From an uncultured Lachnospiraceae bacterium (lineage in GTDB: Bacteria > Bacillota > Clostridia > Lachnospirales > Lachnospiraceae), in contig CADBIU010000012.1 of assembly GCA_902794825.1 (NCBI GenBank), positions 1 to 64,000 on the forward strand: a DNA stretch of 64,000 nt, in the 5' to 3' direction. A program made the position numbers and the translations under genes. Below the pieces are notes generated by a model that was not told the origin of the DNA, searched no databases, and saw only the letters and a program-made list of their open reading frames with translations. Below, piece by piece: positions 43,742 to 52,298 of this stretch. How positions within the stretch are numbered: position 1 is the first letter of the stretch; the number at the start of each line of letters is the position of its first letter.

Positions 43742-45580
43742 TCACCGCGGATCCTCCGCGTCGCCGAGTTTAAAACTGATCTTCGAAAGCGCCTGCAGTT
43801 CCTTTCTGGCGGTCATGATGCCGGTGAGCATCTCCGCCGACGGCTCCTGCATTCCTTCCTCGATCTGTCTTCGCTCCCTGTCCGCAGCAGATCTTCTGAT
43901 CGAGATCACGATATCTTTGAGCGCTTTTTCTCTCTCCCTCGCGTCGTGAAGTCCCTTAAGCCTGGTATTAAAGAGAGACGCCGCCTGCTCCTGTTCTTCC
44001 TGTGTTCCGAACATTCCGATCACAGAAGCGGGATTGCCTCCCTGCTGCTCCTCGAGGATCTTCCAGTAACCCTCTGCCGCCTGTCTGGGCACTCCTTCCT
44101 GAAAGTGCTCGGGCCGGATGTACGGTTTTATCTGCGCGAACACTTCCGGTTCATCGCAAAGCCATGTCATCAGAAGTCTTTCATTTCTCTCGACGCGCTC
44201 GTCGCGGACAGGCCTGGTCCGGCGGCCCTTGGGCTGTTCAGATTCAGTTCCCGAAGGTTCCGCCCCCTTTCTCCAGACATTCTCCGCTGCTCCTGACCTT
44301 CCATAAGATGCGACAAGTCTCCTCAGGCTCCCCTCATCGACGTAATAGAGCCTGGCTACTTCTCTGATGTAATTCTCTCTCTCGATCTCATCCGCTATGC
44401 CGCAGAGTTTCGCGGCGGCGGCGTGATGAAACTGCGTCCTCTGGGCGGGGTCCTGCATGGAATACTCTCTTTCCATCATACGCAGCTCGTAAAAGAAGCT
44501 GTTCTCCGCGTTTTCGATCCTTTTGAGAAAAGCCTCCGTGCCGTTTGCCTTTATGAATTCATCCGGGTCTTTGCACGGCCGCAGGTCAATGACCCTGCCC
44601 TCAAGTCCGGCTTTTTTCAGAATACCGATACTTCTGATCGCAGCCCTGACTCCTGCGTCATCGCTGTCATAGGCCAGAAGCACCTGTTTGGTGTATCGTT
44701 TGAGCAGCGCAGCCTGCCCCTCTGTGAAAGAAGTTCCCAAGGATGCAACCGCTTCGTGAAAACCCGCCTGGTGCATGGAAATGACATCCATATACCCTTC
44801 GCATAGAATCTTATAGGGCGCTTTCGATCTTTTGGCAATGTTAAGTCCGTAAAGATTTCTGCTCTTATCAAATATTTCTGTCTCCGGAGAATTGAGATAT
44901 TTGGGTTTGCCGTCCCCCATTACCCGGCCTCCGAATCCGATCACCTGCCCGCGGACATCCATGATCGGGAAGATCACCCGGTTCCAGAATTTATCGTGCA
45001 GTCCCCTTTTTTCGTCGAAGGCGGCGACTCCGGCTTCCAGAATCACTTCGTCGGAGAATCCGCAGCTTTTCAGATACGCGCACAGATCGTTCCCCGAGCC
45101 GTCAGCATATCCAAGCCCGAAGTCCCGCATTGTAGACTGATCCAGTTTCCTCTCTGCGAGATACCGCAGTCCCTTTACTCCTTTACGGGACCTTAGCAGC
45201 TTGTAGTAATAGATCGCTGCCTCTTTGTTGACCGCGCGCAGCTGCTGTCTCTTCTCCTCCTTTTTCTTGGCTTCTTCGCCGTAATTGACTTCCGGCAGTT
45301 TGATCCCCGCTCTGTCAGCCAGCGTCTCCAGCGCTTCTCTGAAACTGTAGTTTTCATACTTCATCAGAAAAGTTGCCGCATTTCCTCCGGCACCGCATCC
45401 AAAACAGTAAAACATCTGCTTGGGCTCGGACACAGAGAAGGATGGAGATTTTTCGTTGTGGAAAGGGCACAGGCCAAAATAGTTTGCGCCCTTCTTTTGC
45501 AAATGGACGTAAGTTCCCACAACATCAACGATATTATTTGATCGAAGGACTTCCTCCACCTTGTCGTCAGGATAATACAT
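43742..45580 (-). CDS. dnaG: DNA primase DnaG
   Basis: DnaG makes RNA primers for replication. The 612-residue protein has the CHC2 zinc finger (C38, H41, C59, C62), the catalytic core with TOPRIM motifs EGYMDVISMH and AYDSDDAG (about 255-310), and a C-terminal helicase-binding region. It lies between dgt and rpoD in the macromolecular synthesis block. Confidence 0.97.
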   Translation of the reverse strand: MYYPDDKVEEVLRSNNIVDVVGTYVHLQKKGANYFGLCPFHNEKSPSFSVSEPKQMFYCFGCGAGGNAATFLMKYENYSFREALETLADRAGIKLPEVNYGEEAKKKEEKRQQLRAVNKEAAIYYYKLLRSRKGVKGLRYLAERKLDQSTMRDFGLGYADGSGNDLCAYLKSCGFSDEVILEAGVAAFDEKRGLHDKFWNRVIFPIMDVRGQVIGFGGRVMGDGKPKYLNSPETEIFDKSRNLYGLNIAKRSKAPYKILCEGYMDVISMHQAGFHEAVASLGTSFTEGQAALLKRYTKQVLLAYDSDDAGVRAAIRSIGILKKAGLEGRVIDLRPCKDPDEFIKANGTEAFLKRIENAENSFFYELRMMEREYSMQDPAQRTQFHHAAAAKLCGIADEIERENYIREVARLYYVDEGSLRRLVASYGRSGAAENVWRKGAEPSGTESEQPKGRRTRPVRDERVERNERLLMTWLCDEPEVFAQIKPYIRPEHFQEGVPRQAAEGYWKILEEQQGGNPASVIGMFGTQEEQEQAASLFNTRLKGLHDAREREKALKDIVISIRRSAADRERRQIEEGMQEPSAEMLTGIMTARKELQALSKISFKLGDAEDPR

Positions 45581-45595
45581 ACTTTATTTTTCCCG

Positions 45596-46603
45596 TTATA
45601 ATACATCCCAGGTCCTGGGAATATAGATTGATTCAAACATCATGATCGCGTATCTGTCTGTCATCGACGAAATATAGTCGCAGACCGCCCTGTAGACCGG
45701 CGTTCCGCTGTCGATCATCTTTCTCTGCAGTTCCGGCATATTCTCCGGATGAGCTAAATAGTAATCATAGAGAACACTTATCATATTCTCCGCCTTGGAC
45801 TCCTCAGCTTTGGCAACAGGATTGGTATATACCCGTTCAAACATAAAAGCCCTGAGCTTTTCAAAAGCTTCCCTGATCTCCTCTGACATGGTGATCACAG
45901 GCTGTCCCTGACTGGTGGTAATGATATCATGGATAAAGCGGTCCAGCCTCTGGCCGAGAGTCCTTCCGACCACACATGCAATACTCTCGGGTACATCCTC
46001 ATCCGTGAGGATCCCGCCGCGGATCGCGTCGTCCATATCATGGTGAACATAAGCGATCTTGTCGGACAGCCGGACGATCTGCCCTTCAAGTGTAAAGGGA
46101 ATCGTATTTACCTGATGATTCACGATCCCGTCTCTGACTTCCTCGGTGAGGTTCATACCTGCGCCATTCTTCTCCAGAATATCTACCGTCCGAAGACTCT
46201 GTTCGTTGTGCCTGAATCCCTCCGGGCTGATCCTGTTAAGGGCCCTCTCTCCGGCATGTCCGAAGGGCGTATGCCCAAGATCATGCCCCAGCGCAATGGC
46301 TTCTGCCAGATCCTCATTGAGGCGCAGCGCTTTGGCAATAGTCCTTGCGTTCTGCGACACCTCCAGAGTATGAGTCATCCTCGTTCTGTAATGATCTCCG
46401 TCAGGGGACAAAAACACCTGGGTCTTGTCTTTCAGTCTCCTGAAAGATTTGCTGTGGAGGATCCTGTCTCTGTCCCTCTGAAAAACAGGACGTATATCGC
46501 ACTGCTCTTCGGGAACCAATCTCCCCCTTGACTGCGCCGAAAACGCGGCCCAGGGCGCAAGGATCTCTATTTCTCTTAATTCCAATTCTTCTCTGATCGT
46601 CAA
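45596..46603 (-). CDS. dgt: deoxyguanosinetriphosphate triphosphohydrolase-like protein
   Basis: This HD-domain phosphohydrolase cleaves dNTPs to nucleosides and triphosphate. The 335-residue protein has FRRLKDKTQVF, the HD signature HTLEVSQNARTI and the ALGHDLGHTPFGHAGE motif with metal ligands. The TTG at 46603 is preferred because AGAGG lies 7 nt before it and the preceding residues are not family-like. It is 15 nt upstream of dnaG. Confidence 0.92.
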   Translation of the reverse strand: MTIREELELREIEILAPWAAFSAQSRGRLVPEEQCDIRPVFQRDRDRILHSKSFRRLKDKTQVFLSPDGDHYRTRMTHTLEVSQNARTIAKALRLNEDLAEAIALGHDLGHTPFGHAGERALNRISPEGFRHNEQSLRTVDILEKNGAGMNLTEEVRDGIVNHQVNTIPFTLEGQIVRLSDKIAYVHHDMDDAIRGGILTDEDVPESIACVVGRTLGQRLDRFIHDIITTSQGQPVITMSEEIREAFEKLRAFMFERVYTNPVAKAEESKAENMISVLYDYYLAHPENMPELQRKMIDSGTPVYRAVCDYISSMTDRYAIMMFESIYIPRTWDVL

Positions 46604-46636
46604 TGGAAGGCCTCTTTTACATCTGTAAATACCGAA

Positions 46637-46645
46637 ATGATAACA
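46637..46645 (-). promoter_or_regulatory. candidate extended -10 promoter of the dgt-dnaG-rpoD operon
   Basis: TATCAT (46637-46642) on the minus strand is preceded by TG at the extended position, 34 nt before the TTG start. No convincing -35. Confidence 0.45.
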
Positions 46646-46754
46646 GAATTGTGAAACCGGTCTGCCCAATACAGGAACAAACCGGGTCTAATTTTATTAT
46701 TCTTCATTTCGTTTCTATTTCCTTTTTATTAAATAAATATTTTTGATTTATAGG

Positions 46755-46783
46755 TTGACATTTTTTTCTATAACTAATAAAAT
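46755..46783 (+). promoter_or_regulatory. sigma-A promoter of the tRNA-Leu pair
   Basis: TTGACA (46755-46760) and TAAAAT (46778-46783) are 17 bp apart, 11 nt before the first tRNA. Confidence 0.9.
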
Positions 46784-46794
46784 AACATTTGTTC

Positions 46795-46878
46795 GCAGGA
46801 GTGGCGGAATGGCAGACGCGCAGGCTTCAGGTGCCTGTTATGGCAACATAGTGTGGGTTCAAGTCCCATCTCCTGCAT
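46795..46878 (+). tRNA. tRNA-Leu (CAG)
   Basis: An 84-nt tRNA with a long variable arm. Acceptor GCAGGAG pairs with CTCCTGC, the anticodon loop reads TTCAGGT with anticodon CAG, and the T-loop TTCAAGT is normal. CCA is not encoded. Confidence 0.96.
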
Positions 46879-46895
46879 CCTTAATCAGGAATGCG

Positions 46896-46979
46896 CGGAA
46901 GTGTCGGAACTGGCAGACGAGCAAGACTAAGGATCTTGTGGTGGGTACACCGTGTGGGTTCAAGTCCCATCTTCCGCAT
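46896..46979 (+). tRNA. tRNA-Leu (AAG)
   Basis: An 84-nt tRNA with a long variable arm, acceptor GCGGAAG/CTTCCGC. The anticodon stem is CAAGA/TCTTG with loop CTAAGGA, so the anticodon is AAG and reads CUU, perhaps with inosine at position 34. CCA is not encoded. Confidence 0.94.
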
Positions 46980-46984
46980 TAAAG

Positions 46985-47010
46985 AGAGAGCAGAAATGCT
47001 CTCTTTTCCT
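46985..47010 (+). terminator. terminator of the tRNA-Leu transcript
   Basis: Arms AGAGAGCA (46985-46992) and TGCTCTCT (46997-47004) are followed by TTTTCC. Confidence 0.85.
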
Positions 47011-47066
47011 TTGCTTTATACTTCTCGCCATGCACAAACTGTCATTATATAGTTTAAATATAAAGG

Positions 47067-47092
47067 AAAAGGCCGCCGCATATGCGACAGCC
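47067..47092 (-). terminator. terminator of the tRNA-Val transcript
   Basis: Arms 47084-47092 and 47071-47079 around ATAT, with two G-U pairs, are followed by TTTTCC on the minus strand. Confidence 0.8.
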
Positions 47093-47101
47093 TTTATTTC
47101 G

Positions 47102-47175
47102 TGGAACCGACGGGGCTCGAACCCATGACCTCCCGCACGTCAAGCGGACGCTCATCCCAGCTGAGCTACGGTTCC
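47102..47175 (-). tRNA. tRNA-Val (GAC)
   Basis: A 74-nt tRNA on the minus strand, acceptor GGAACCG/CGGTTCC, anticodon loop TTGACGT with anticodon GAC. No encoded CCA. Confidence 0.95.
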
Positions 47176-47204
47176 ATATTCTGTTCGTCCTCCGATAAGG
47201 ATAG

Positions 47205-47278
47205 TGGAACCGACGGGGCTCGAACCCGTGACCTCTCGCGTGTGAGGCGAACGCTCATCCCAGCTGAGCTACGGTTCC
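47205..47278 (-). tRNA. tRNA-Val (CAC)
   Basis: A 74-nt tRNA on the minus strand nearly identical to its neighbour outside the anticodon arm. Stem TTCGC/GCGAG and loop CTCACAC give anticodon CAC. No encoded CCA. Confidence 0.95.
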
Positions 47279-47325
47279 ATGACCCTGTGCGATTCTCTCT
47301 GACCTCGCCTTCAGAGTACCTTTGT

Positions 47326-47354
47326 ATATTATTACATTGCCTCTGAATTGTCAA
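47326..47354 (-). promoter_or_regulatory. sigma-A promoter of the tRNA-Val pair
   Basis: On the minus strand TTGACA (47349-47354) and TAATAT (47326-47331) are 17 bp apart. Confidence 0.9.
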
Positions 47355-47363
47355 TTGATATTT

Positions 47364-48203
47364 TTAAAGATATTTCGATGCCATCTCTATCAGCAGCGGA
47401 AGCGTTGATTCGAAGTCCACGCCATACCAGGGGTGATCCGGATTTCTCATCGTCGCGCGGATTGTTTCCGCTGTGTAGTCAGAAGCAATCTTGAAAGCGT
47501 CATCCATCGCAATACCTCTGACCATGGCTGCGGCTGCAGTGCTCGCGAACAGATCTCCGGTGCCGTGGTAGGAAGCCGCGACTTTGTCATTCTGGTAGTT
47601 GAAGGCTGCGCGGTCAGATGCTCTCATTCCATACACGCCGGTCTTCCCCTCTGACAGGGAAGCGCCCGTCAGGACTGCTGTCTTCGCTCCCATATCGCAT
47701 AGTTTACCGCAGAGCGCGGCATAATATGCTTCATCCCGGTCTTCTCTGTATTTTGTTCCGGTCAGCATACAGGCTTCCGTGAGATTGGGTACGATGATAT
47801 CCGAACACTCACAGAGTTTCCTGTTGCGGATCACATACTCCTCATCAAATCCTCTGTACAGCTTTCCGTTGTCGCCCATGACAGGATCAACAAACACAAG
47901 CGTATTCTCATCCCTGAACATATCGACCAGGGAAAGAACCGTGTCGATCCCCTCAATGGAGCCCAGATATCCTGTGTAGATCGCGTCAAACTTTATTCCG
48001 TTATTCTTCCACTGCTCCGCAAACGCCATCATCTGCTCACTCAGACTGATCTTTTTGTAGTCAGGAAACAGCGTGTGTGTAGAAAAAAGCGCTGTGGGAA
48101 GGATCACTCCTTCAACTCCCATGGCGGAAATAACAGGCAGCGCTATAGTGATGGAACATTTTCCAAAACAGGAAATATCCTGGATCGTCAGTATTCTTTT
48201 CAT
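47364..48203 (-). CDS. pyridoxal/pyridoxamine kinase
   Basis: This 279-residue ribokinase-fold enzyme phosphorylates vitamin B6 forms to supply PLP. Recognised segments are TIQDISCFGKCSIT at the N-terminus, FVDPVMGDNGKLY, PNLTEACMLTG and the anion-hole motif SYHGTGDLFAS. The catalytic Asp is in GTGD. The ATG at 48203 lies 37 nt after apbE. Similar genes are called pdxY or pdxK, and I cannot choose between them. Confidence 0.9.
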   Translation of the reverse strand: MKRILTIQDISCFGKCSITIALPVISAMGVEGVILPTALFSTHTLFPDYKKISLSEQMMAFAEQWKNNGIKFDAIYTGYLGSIEGIDTVLSLVDMFRDENTLVFVDPVMGDNGKLYRGFDEEYVIRNRKLCECSDIIVPNLTEACMLTGTKYREDRDEAYYAALCGKLCDMGAKTAVLTGASLSEGKTGVYGMRASDRAAFNYQNDKVAASYHGTGDLFASTAAAAMVRGIAMDDAFKIASDYTAETIRATMRNPDHPWYGVDFESTLPLLIEMASKYL

Positions 48204-48240
48204 ATTTTCCAATCTCCGTGTCCGCAGAGGGAAAGACCAG

Positions 48241-49269
48241 TCACTCCGCAGTGACTCCCATCCCTTCTGTGCTGGCAAATGTTCCGTCCTCAAGGATGAA
48301 GAAAGCCTCAAAGCCGTCCGTCTCCTCTAGCATCTTCATTGCCTTCTCCTCTCCCATGATCAGGAGGATCGTCGCAAGCGCATCACAATCTGCCGATTTG
48401 CCGTCAGCGGCTTTAAGTGTAACGCCGACTATATCTGACCTGGCAGGAAGCCCCGTAGTGGCGTCCAGAATATGATGGTATTGTATGCCATCCTTCTCGA
48501 AATATCTCTGGTATACCCCGGATGTGACCACTGTCTCATCAGAAGCCTCAACAACACCGACTATCTGACTCTGGTTCGAATAAGGCTTTTCTATACCGAC
48601 GCGGAAAGGACTTGCTTTACTGCCGCTTCCTTTGGAACCTATGCAGGCAATGTTGCCGCCAAGGCTGATGATACCGGAGGTCACACCGTCTCTTCTCAGT
48701 TGTTCACAGAGTCTGTCCGCAATATATCCTTTTGCGATGCCTCCCAGATCAAGATGAGTATCGGGATCTGTGAGTGTCACGGTATTGCCGTCAATCAGGA
48801 CCTTATGCCAATCCACGGTTTCAACTGCTTCTTTCAGGGATTCCTCTGAGGGGACCGCCGGCTCCTCAGAGTGAAAATCCCACAGATCGGAAACTCTTCC
48901 AATCGTGATATCAAATCTTCCTTCCGAGAGTTCACTGTAATAAAGTCCCTCACGGATCACCTCCACAGTTTCCGGATCACATTCTACAGGCTTTCCGCCG
49001 GCATTATTGATCCTGTATATGTCCGTGCCCTCTTTTGTCCTGCTGAGCAGGGATTCATACCGGCTGCACAGTGCAAAAGCATTCTGGATAGCTTTATTCG
49101 CGTTCTCTTCGCTCATCTTATCCATATCGTAGACAGCGATCGAACAGACTGTGTCGAAAAAGAAATTCTGCCTCGACACAGGGTCTGCCGTTTTAGCGCT
49201 GCAGCCTTGCTGTGTTATTAACATAAATACTGTAATTGCGACGATCAGTGCCCGCCTGTGCTTCTTCAT
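48241..49269 (-). CDS. apbE: FAD:protein FMN transferase ApbE, lipoprotein
   Basis: ApbE attaches FMN through a phosphoester to Ser or Thr in target proteins at the outer face of the membrane. The 342-residue protein has a lipoprotein signal (LITQQGC, Cys23 as the lipid site), the EXGGNI-like region SLGGNIACIG and the metal-binding end region SADCDALATILLIMG. It lies next to rnfCDGEAB, whose RnfD and RnfG carry the acceptor motifs. A terminator separates it from rnfB, so it may have its own promoter. Confidence 0.94.
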   Translation of the reverse strand: MKKHRRALIVAITVFMLITQQGCSAKTADPVSRQNFFFDTVCSIAVYDMDKMSEENANKAIQNAFALCSRYESLLSRTKEGTDIYRINNAGGKPVECDPETVEVIREGLYYSELSEGRFDITIGRVSDLWDFHSEEPAVPSEESLKEAVETVDWHKVLIDGNTVTLTDPDTHLDLGGIAKGYIADRLCEQLRRDGVTSGIISLGGNIACIGSKGSGSKASPFRVGIEKPYSNQSQIVGVVEASDETVVTSGVYQRYFEKDGIQYHHILDATTGLPARSDIVGVTLKAADGKSADCDALATILLIMGEEKAMKMLEETDGFEAFFILEDGTFASTEGMGVTAE

Positions 49270-49365
49270 TATTAAGGCTCCTGCTATTAAGAATTACCAG
49301 ACCGTATAGGGACCTGCACGGGATATTGTAACATGTTAAGACTCATCAGAAAAGCGGGCATTGAA

Positions 49366-49404
49366 AAGGAGCTGAGCATTGTGAAATGCGTCAGCTCCTT
49401 ATTT
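49366..49404 (-). terminator. terminator after the rnf operon
   Basis: Ten-bp outer arms (49366-49375 and 49391-49400) with an inner GCATT/AATGC stem are followed by TTTT in the minus direction, 32 nt after the rnfB stop. A T-rich end on the other side makes it bidirectional. Confidence 0.88.
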
Positions 49405-49431
49405 TAGTTATTAATCTACGCTATGAAGCGG

Positions 49432-50397
49432 TCAGGCCTTTGGTGCCTCCTCAGCTTTTACCTCCGCAGCCTTTGCTTCAGCAGCAGCCTTTGCAGCTGC
49501 TTCCTTCTCTGCCTTTGCCTTCAGGGCAGCCTCTTTGCGCTTCTCAGCTTCCTTGGCTTCCTTCATCTGGAGGCTCTTCTTGATCTTTTCTTTCTGCTCT
49601 GCAGTGTGAAGAACATCCTGGATAGCGCCGGTAGGGCACTTTGCAGCGCACAGGCCGCACTTAATGCACTTCTCGGGATCGATCTTACTGAGATTGTTCT
49701 CAACTGTGATCGCGCCCTTCGGGCAGACTCTTGCACACTGTCCGCATCCGATACATGCGACATTGCAGCCTTTTCTTGCATCTGCGCCCTTCTGCTCGTT
49801 GTGGCAGCGGACCTGGACCTTTGCAGATTCGGGGATGATCTTGATCAGCTTCTGAGGGCATGCCTTAGCGCAAGCGCCGCAGCTTGTGCAGTAGTCGCGT
49901 CCCACGACCGCTACGCCGTCGATGATCCGGATCGCGTCGAATTCACAGGCCTGCACGCAGTCACCGAGACCGATGCAGCCGTAAGGGCAGGTCTTGCTGC
50001 CGCCGAACAGCTGCTTAGCAGCCTTACAGGAATCAATATCCTCATATTCATAGAGTTTGGAAGCATTATCTGTTGTGCCGTTGCACATGACAAATGCCAT
50101 TTTTTTCTCCATGCTTCCGGCATCCTGTCCGAGCAGGGAAGCGAGCTTCTTTGCTACAGCGGGACCGCCGACAGAGCACTTCGTGCAGGGAGTCTCACCG
50201 CCCTCTGCCATCGCGTGCGCGTAGTCGTCACATCCTGCAAAGCCGCAGCCGCCGCAGTTTGCTCCGGGGAGCTCTGCGCGCAGGTCGAGGAAGAGCTGGT
50301 CTTCCTGAACTGCAAAAACTTTGGATGCATAACTGAGCATGCAGGAGGCAAGGAGGCCGACGACAGCGACAAGTGCTACAGGTATTACTATATTCAT
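49432..50397 (-). CDS. rnfB: Rnf complex ferredoxin subunit RnfB
   Basis: RnfB receives electrons from reduced ferredoxin. The 321-residue protein has an N-terminal membrane anchor, the four-Cys CGGCGFAGC region, and further iron-sulphur cysteine groups including CTSCGACAKACP, CIGCGQCARVCP and CIKCGLCAAKCP. The last 55 residues are a Lys/Glu/Ala-rich tail. It is the last gene of rnfCDGEAB, 15 nt after rnfA. Confidence 0.97.
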   Translation of the reverse strand: MNIVIPVALVAVVGLLASCMLSYASKVFAVQEDQLFLDLRAELPGANCGGCGFAGCDDYAHAMAEGGETPCTKCSVGGPAVAKKLASLLGQDAGSMEKKMAFVMCNGTTDNASKLYEYEDIDSCKAAKQLFGGSKTCPYGCIGLGDCVQACEFDAIRIIDGVAVVGRDYCTSCGACAKACPQKLIKIIPESAKVQVRCHNEQKGADARKGCNVACIGCGQCARVCPKGAITVENNLSKIDPEKCIKCGLCAAKCPTGAIQDVLHTAEQKEKIKKSLQMKEAKEAEKRKEAALKAKAEKEAAAKAAAEAKAAEVKAEEAPKA

Positions 50398-50412
50398 CCT
50401 CTTCCTCCTTCC

Positions 50413-50988
50413 TTATGAGAACATCCCATTGAAGCCCATAAAGCTCAGGGACAGGATCGCCGCTGTGATCAGGACGATCGGGACGCCTCTGAAGGACTCC
50501 GGGATACGGCTCTGGTCAACGAGCTTGGTGCGGACGCCTGCCATGACGACCATGGCGAACAGGAAGCCAATGCCTGCCCCGAAAGCATTTACCAGAGACT
50601 CAATGTAATTATAGCTGGAATCGATATTTGTGATGCAGACGCCAAGTACCGCGCAGTTGGTTGTGATCAGGGGAAGGAAGATACCCAATGACTTATAGAG
50701 CGCGGGCATGCTCTTCTTCATGAACATCTCGACCAGCTGAACCAGTGCCGCGATAACAAGGATGAATACTACTGTCTGCAGATATCCGATCCCGAATCTG
50801 TTGAGAAGCTGCTGGATCGGCCATGTGACAGCCGTTGCCAGTACCATAACGAAAGTAACTGCAATACCCATGCCTGTGGAGCTGTTCAGATCTTTGGAAA
50901 CTCCGAGGAAAGGGCAGATCCCCAGGAACTGAGCCAGAGGATAGTTGTTTACCAGAACCATGCTGATAATGATGATAACAAATTTCAT
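50413..50988 (-). CDS. rnfA: Rnf complex membrane subunit RnfA
   Basis: RnfA is a six-helix membrane protein and with RnfE holds an iron-sulphur centre in the membrane. The 191-residue protein has the conserved half-motifs NYPLAQFLGICPFLGVSKDL and the LITTNCAVLG region. It is 20 nt after rnfE. Confidence 0.97.
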   Translation of the reverse strand: MKFVIIIISMVLVNNYPLAQFLGICPFLGVSKDLNSSTGMGIAVTFVMVLATAVTWPIQQLLNRFGIGYLQTVVFILVIAALVQLVEMFMKKSMPALYKSLGIFLPLITTNCAVLGVCITNIDSSYNYIESLVNAFGAGIGFLFAMVVMAGVRTKLVDQSRIPESFRGVPIVLITAAILSLSFMGFNGMFS

Positions 50989-51008
50989 GATTTATCCTCC
51001 TCTCTTTC

Positions 51009-51722
51009 TTATTTCTGGACGCACTCGCCGTCAGCGCAGTTTCCTGCGTTCGCGCAGCCGTCGCAGCCGAACTCGTTGCGGATCTTGCTCTTGTCCTTGG
51101 TAAAATAATGAACAGCCGCCATTACGATGGCATATACGAAGAAACCGCCGGGAACCATAGTCATGATACTCATGCCGGGGATAAAGTTTGAAAGCAGCGG
51201 GATTCCCTTGAAGCCCTTTGCGAGACCAAACCAGTCGCCTGCGAGCCATGTTCCGCTTCCAAGGACTTCACGGATAGTTCCCATGATGACCAGAGTCAGG
51301 GTGAAGCCGAGGCCCATGCCGATTCCGTCGAGGGCGGAATCAAGGACGCCGTTCTTACTTGCGAACATCTCCGCACGGCCCAGGATGATGCAGTTAACTA
51401 CGATCAAAGGCAGGTACAGTCCCAGTGCCGAATAAAGAGACGGGACAAATGCCTGCAGCAGCATCTGCACGATCGTTACGAATCCTGCGATAACAGTGAT
51501 AAAGCAGGGAATTCTTACCTTATCGGGAATGATGTTGTGCAGCGCTGAGATAACGATGTTGGAGCAGACAAGAACAGCCGTAGCCGCAAGTCCCATGCCG
51601 AAACCGGTCTCAACGGAGGTAGATGTAGCCAGTGTGGGACAGGTACCGATGACCAGCACCAGAACCGGGTTTTCTTTGATCAGACCGTTCAGGAGAACGT
51701 CAATTCTTTTCCTCTCTTCCAT
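51009..51722 (-). CDS. rnfE: Rnf complex membrane subunit RnfE
   Basis: RnfE is a paralogue of RnfA. The 237-residue protein has NPVLVLVIGTCPTLATSTS and LIVVNCIILGRAE segments, several helices and a short Cys-rich tail (CDGCANAGNCADGEC), which is longer than I expect and could bind metal. It directly abuts rnfG. Confidence 0.95.
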   Translation of the reverse strand: MEERKRIDVLLNGLIKENPVLVLVIGTCPTLATSTSVETGFGMGLAATAVLVCSNIVISALHNIIPDKVRIPCFITVIAGFVTIVQMLLQAFVPSLYSALGLYLPLIVVNCIILGRAEMFASKNGVLDSALDGIGMGLGFTLTLVIMGTIREVLGSGTWLAGDWFGLAKGFKGIPLLSNFIPGMSIMTMVPGGFFVYAIVMAAVHYFTKDKSKIRNEFGCDGCANAGNCADGECVQK

Positions 51723-52298
51723 TTATTTCGCACCTCCTAACTCAGCATACTGCGCAAGTGCAGCATAGACGCCTTTGTGGATCGCGGTACCGGAAACAGA
51801 CGCGCCGGTAATGAAGTTGAAGTCCGCCTCTTTTTTGACATCCTCTCCGCTCAGGGCAGTTTTGGAAATGTACTGCGCGAGGTATTCGGGATCCTGATCC
51901 TTGGTGCCGACGCCGGGAGTATCGGCGTGGTCTGTGACCTTTACGCCTGTTACAGCTCCTGTGGCGTCAAGTCCGACCATCATGGTGAGGTCGCCGCCGA
52001 AAGACTTGGTTATACAGGTCATAACGTAACCGGTGTCGTTATTTGCCTTGTAAACTTCTGTGACATTAGCCATGCCGTCTGAAGAAGAGGCATATTTGTC
52101 AAGTTCAAGCTGTGTAAAATCATCCGCGTCAGGAAGCAGCTCTTTTCTGTTAGCTGTTGCAGTGATCGCCTGATTTTTAATGATGATGGGCTCAGAGACC
52201 GAATTGGTCAGTGCCAGGAGAAGTGTTGTCACGAAGCATATGGCTACGAGGACAACTACCGGCATGCCGTATTCCTTAAAATTCTCATTCTTAGTCAT
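51723..52298 (-). CDS. rnfG: Rnf complex flavoprotein subunit RnfG
   Basis: RnfG carries covalent FMN on the extracytoplasmic side. The 191-residue protein has one N-terminal helix (about 11-32) and the acceptor motif TGAS at 164-167, in which Ser167 would receive FMN from ApbE. It overlaps rnfD by one base. Confidence 0.94.
   Translation of the reverse strand: MTKNENFKEYGMPVVVLVAICFVTTLLLALTNSVSEPIIIKNQAITATANRKELLPDADDFTQLELDKYASSSDGMANVTEVYKANNDTGYVMTCITKSFGGDLTMMVGLDATGAVTGVKVTDHADTPGVGTKDQDPEYLAQYISKTALSGEDVKKEADFNFITGASVSGTAIHKGVYAALAQYAELGGAK

Noticed and set aside
42995..44296. A 433-codon plus-strand frame
   Set aside because: It is a shadow of rpoD and dnaG on the opposite strand, with composition typical of antisense frames.
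47102..47278. Short coding ORFs over the tRNA-Val genes
   Set aside because: Both strands give small frames here, but the sequence folds as two complete tRNAs.
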